From Symsagittifera roscoffensis (lineage: Eukaryota; Xenacoelomorpha; Acoela; Convolutidae), in the NCBI RefSeq assembly GCF_963678635.1, contig NC_087067.1, forward strand, positions 28,844,495 through 28,873,402: a stretch of DNA of 28,908 bases, in the 5' to 3' direction. Positions 28,154 to 28,908 of the stretch are shown here, piece after piece (the stretch's first letter is position 1; every line of letters starts with the position of its first letter). The position numbers were made by a program, and so were the translations under genes. The notes under the pieces were generated by a model. It ran no database searches, had not been told where the DNA came from, and worked only from the letters and a program-made list of their open reading frames with translations.

Positions 28154-28908
28154 ATGCCGAACTCTACTTCTATCGCGACACCTGTTCCTTGCCAGCAGTG
28201 CGGAAAAATACTGAGCTCTAAAAGGAACTTGAGAAGACATGAGCAAAAATTTCACAAGATCCTTCCTCCCCCTCCTCCTCAAACTGTTTGCGATGAGTGT
28301 CTCGAGTCATTCGAGAGTTTGTCGGAAGCCCGAGAGCACGTCGAGCTGGTACATGACATGACTTCGAATAGTCATTGTATCTATTGCCATACAATATTTC
28401 TCGCCGCGGAAAGCTATAGACAACACTTGCTGAAGAAGCACGCATTGCCAGTTTGGGACGGCATTGAGACGACGTCTTCCGCTGCCCCAACGGAAAGCGC
28501 GTTCAGAGGCAAATTGCGTCGATACGATCTCAAAGTTGGTGAAAAAGAAATAGATTTGCTTCAAGTCATGATGCAAAACCAGGAGGAAATAGATGCTCTT
28601 ATACTGGAAAGGGTCAAAGAGGGTCCGAACAAGGTGCAATTTTACGTGGAAGTGGGAATGATCAAAATTCCCACTGTGCAAGACGGGGACAGTGGAAACT
28701 TCGAAAGGACCATGCTGTTTCTGAACACTAAGACATTGACAGTGTACTTCGAGGGAATAGCTGGGGTTCAATTCTTGGAACTGATTGAACATATGGTCAA
28801 CCAAGTCAATTCGTTCTCTTCTCATGGTAGCGGATGGATTATTGACAGAATTGAAAAATTGCAAATCAGTTTCGCGGCCTTCTCACCAATAAGAGCAGGA
28901 TCCTACCT
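28154..28908 (+). CDS. Zinc-finger N-terminus of a probable Polinton DNA polymerase B, cut by window end
   Basis: The frame is open from ATG 28154 to the window edge (251 codons) without a stop. Three C2H2 fingers with C-x2-C-x12-H-x4-H spacing lie at about residues 13-34 (CQQCGKILSSKRNLRRHEQK), 46-67 (CDECLESFESLSEAREHVE) and 75-96 (CIYCHTIFLAAESYRQHL). After a linker comes KVQFYVEVGMIKIP and a C-terminal HMVNQVNSF...HGSGWIIDRIEKLQ and SPIRAGSY. The GSGW...R-I-x-L-x-I...PLRAGS(S)Y segment is, from memory, the region just before the catalytic part of protein-primed PolB in insect Polintons, or of the retro-like copies sharing that N-terminus. No exonuclease or polymerase motif is yet visible. 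GC content is higher than the neighbours. Antisense open frames over this stretch are shadows. Confidence 0.65.
   Translation, partial: MPNSTSIATPVPCQQCGKILSSKRNLRRHEQKFHKILPPPPPQTVCDECLESFESLSEAREHVELVHDMTSNSHCIYCHTIFLAAESYRQHLLKKHALPVWDGIETTSSAAPTESAFRGKLRRYDLKVGEKEIDLLQVMMQNQEEIDALILERVKEGPNKVQFYVEVGMIKIPTVQDGDSGNFERTMLFLNTKTLTVYFEGIAGVQFLELIEHMVNQVNSFSSHGSGWIIDRIEKLQISFAAFSPIRAGSY

Noticed and set aside
28218-28864. Minus-strand frames of 90 and 185 codons
   Set aside because: They are antisense to the open zinc-finger gene, which has clear C2H2 motifs.

Overview
The window reads as AT-rich, repeat-laden DNA from an invertebrate animal. There are no bacterial operons. Instead there are satellite DNA, decayed retroelement sequence, splice-flanked exon-like segments and a large endogenous virus-like element. 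TCAGT initiator-like motifs sit just upstream of two start codons, which fits an arthropod, but the species cannot be fixed from sequence alone.

Layout. (1) 1-1370 is a ~108-bp satellite array running off the left edge, followed at ~1519-1750 by a ~32-bp minisatellite. (2) 1720-9962 is a 4,120-bp unit present twice in direct tandem (1720-5839 and 5843-9962) with three extra bases at the junction. I saw no difference between the copies. Each copy holds a splice-flanked membrane-anchor exon candidate and a decayed gag with a zinc-knuckle remnant. The retroelement continues out of copy 2 into an integrase relic (9912-10698). (3) 10.7-15.6 kb is mostly unreadable intergenic sequence with a diverged dispersed repeat, an inverted GCGGATTCC minisatellite, a possible GT11 fucosyltransferase-like exon, and a G-run/hairpin cluster.

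(4) 15.6-23.7 kb is the gene block of a Polinton/Maverick (adintovirus-like) element, all on the + strand with genes touching or overlapping. In order it carries an unknown 189-aa protein, a frameshifted small conserved protein, an exonuclease-like protein, a small membrane protein, an FtsK/HerA-type packaging ATPase, two small conserved proteins, a retroviral-type integrase, a penton-like minor capsid candidate, a basic core (pX-like) protein, a major capsid candidate and an adenain-type protease. Most of the large genes are broken by +1 or -1 frameshifts, and integrase and protease also by in-frame stops. This copy looks dead, unless some of the frameshifts are assembly errors.

(5) 23.78-27.47 kb is a cassette bounded by ~128-bp inverted repeats with a GC-rich core. 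Inside are two minus-strand genes (one PC4-like), a divergent broken plus-strand gene, and hairpin-rich non-coding DNA. (6) 28154-28908 is the uninterrupted N-terminal part of a protein with three C2H2 zinc fingers that I take to be the start of the element's protein-primed DNA polymerase B. It runs off the right edge.

How the parts would work together: the polymerase would replicate linear element DNA, the integrase would insert it, the ATPase would package it into a capsid built from the two capsid proteins and the core protein, and the protease would mature the particle. In this copy the morphogenesis block is damaged while the visible part of the polymerase gene is open.
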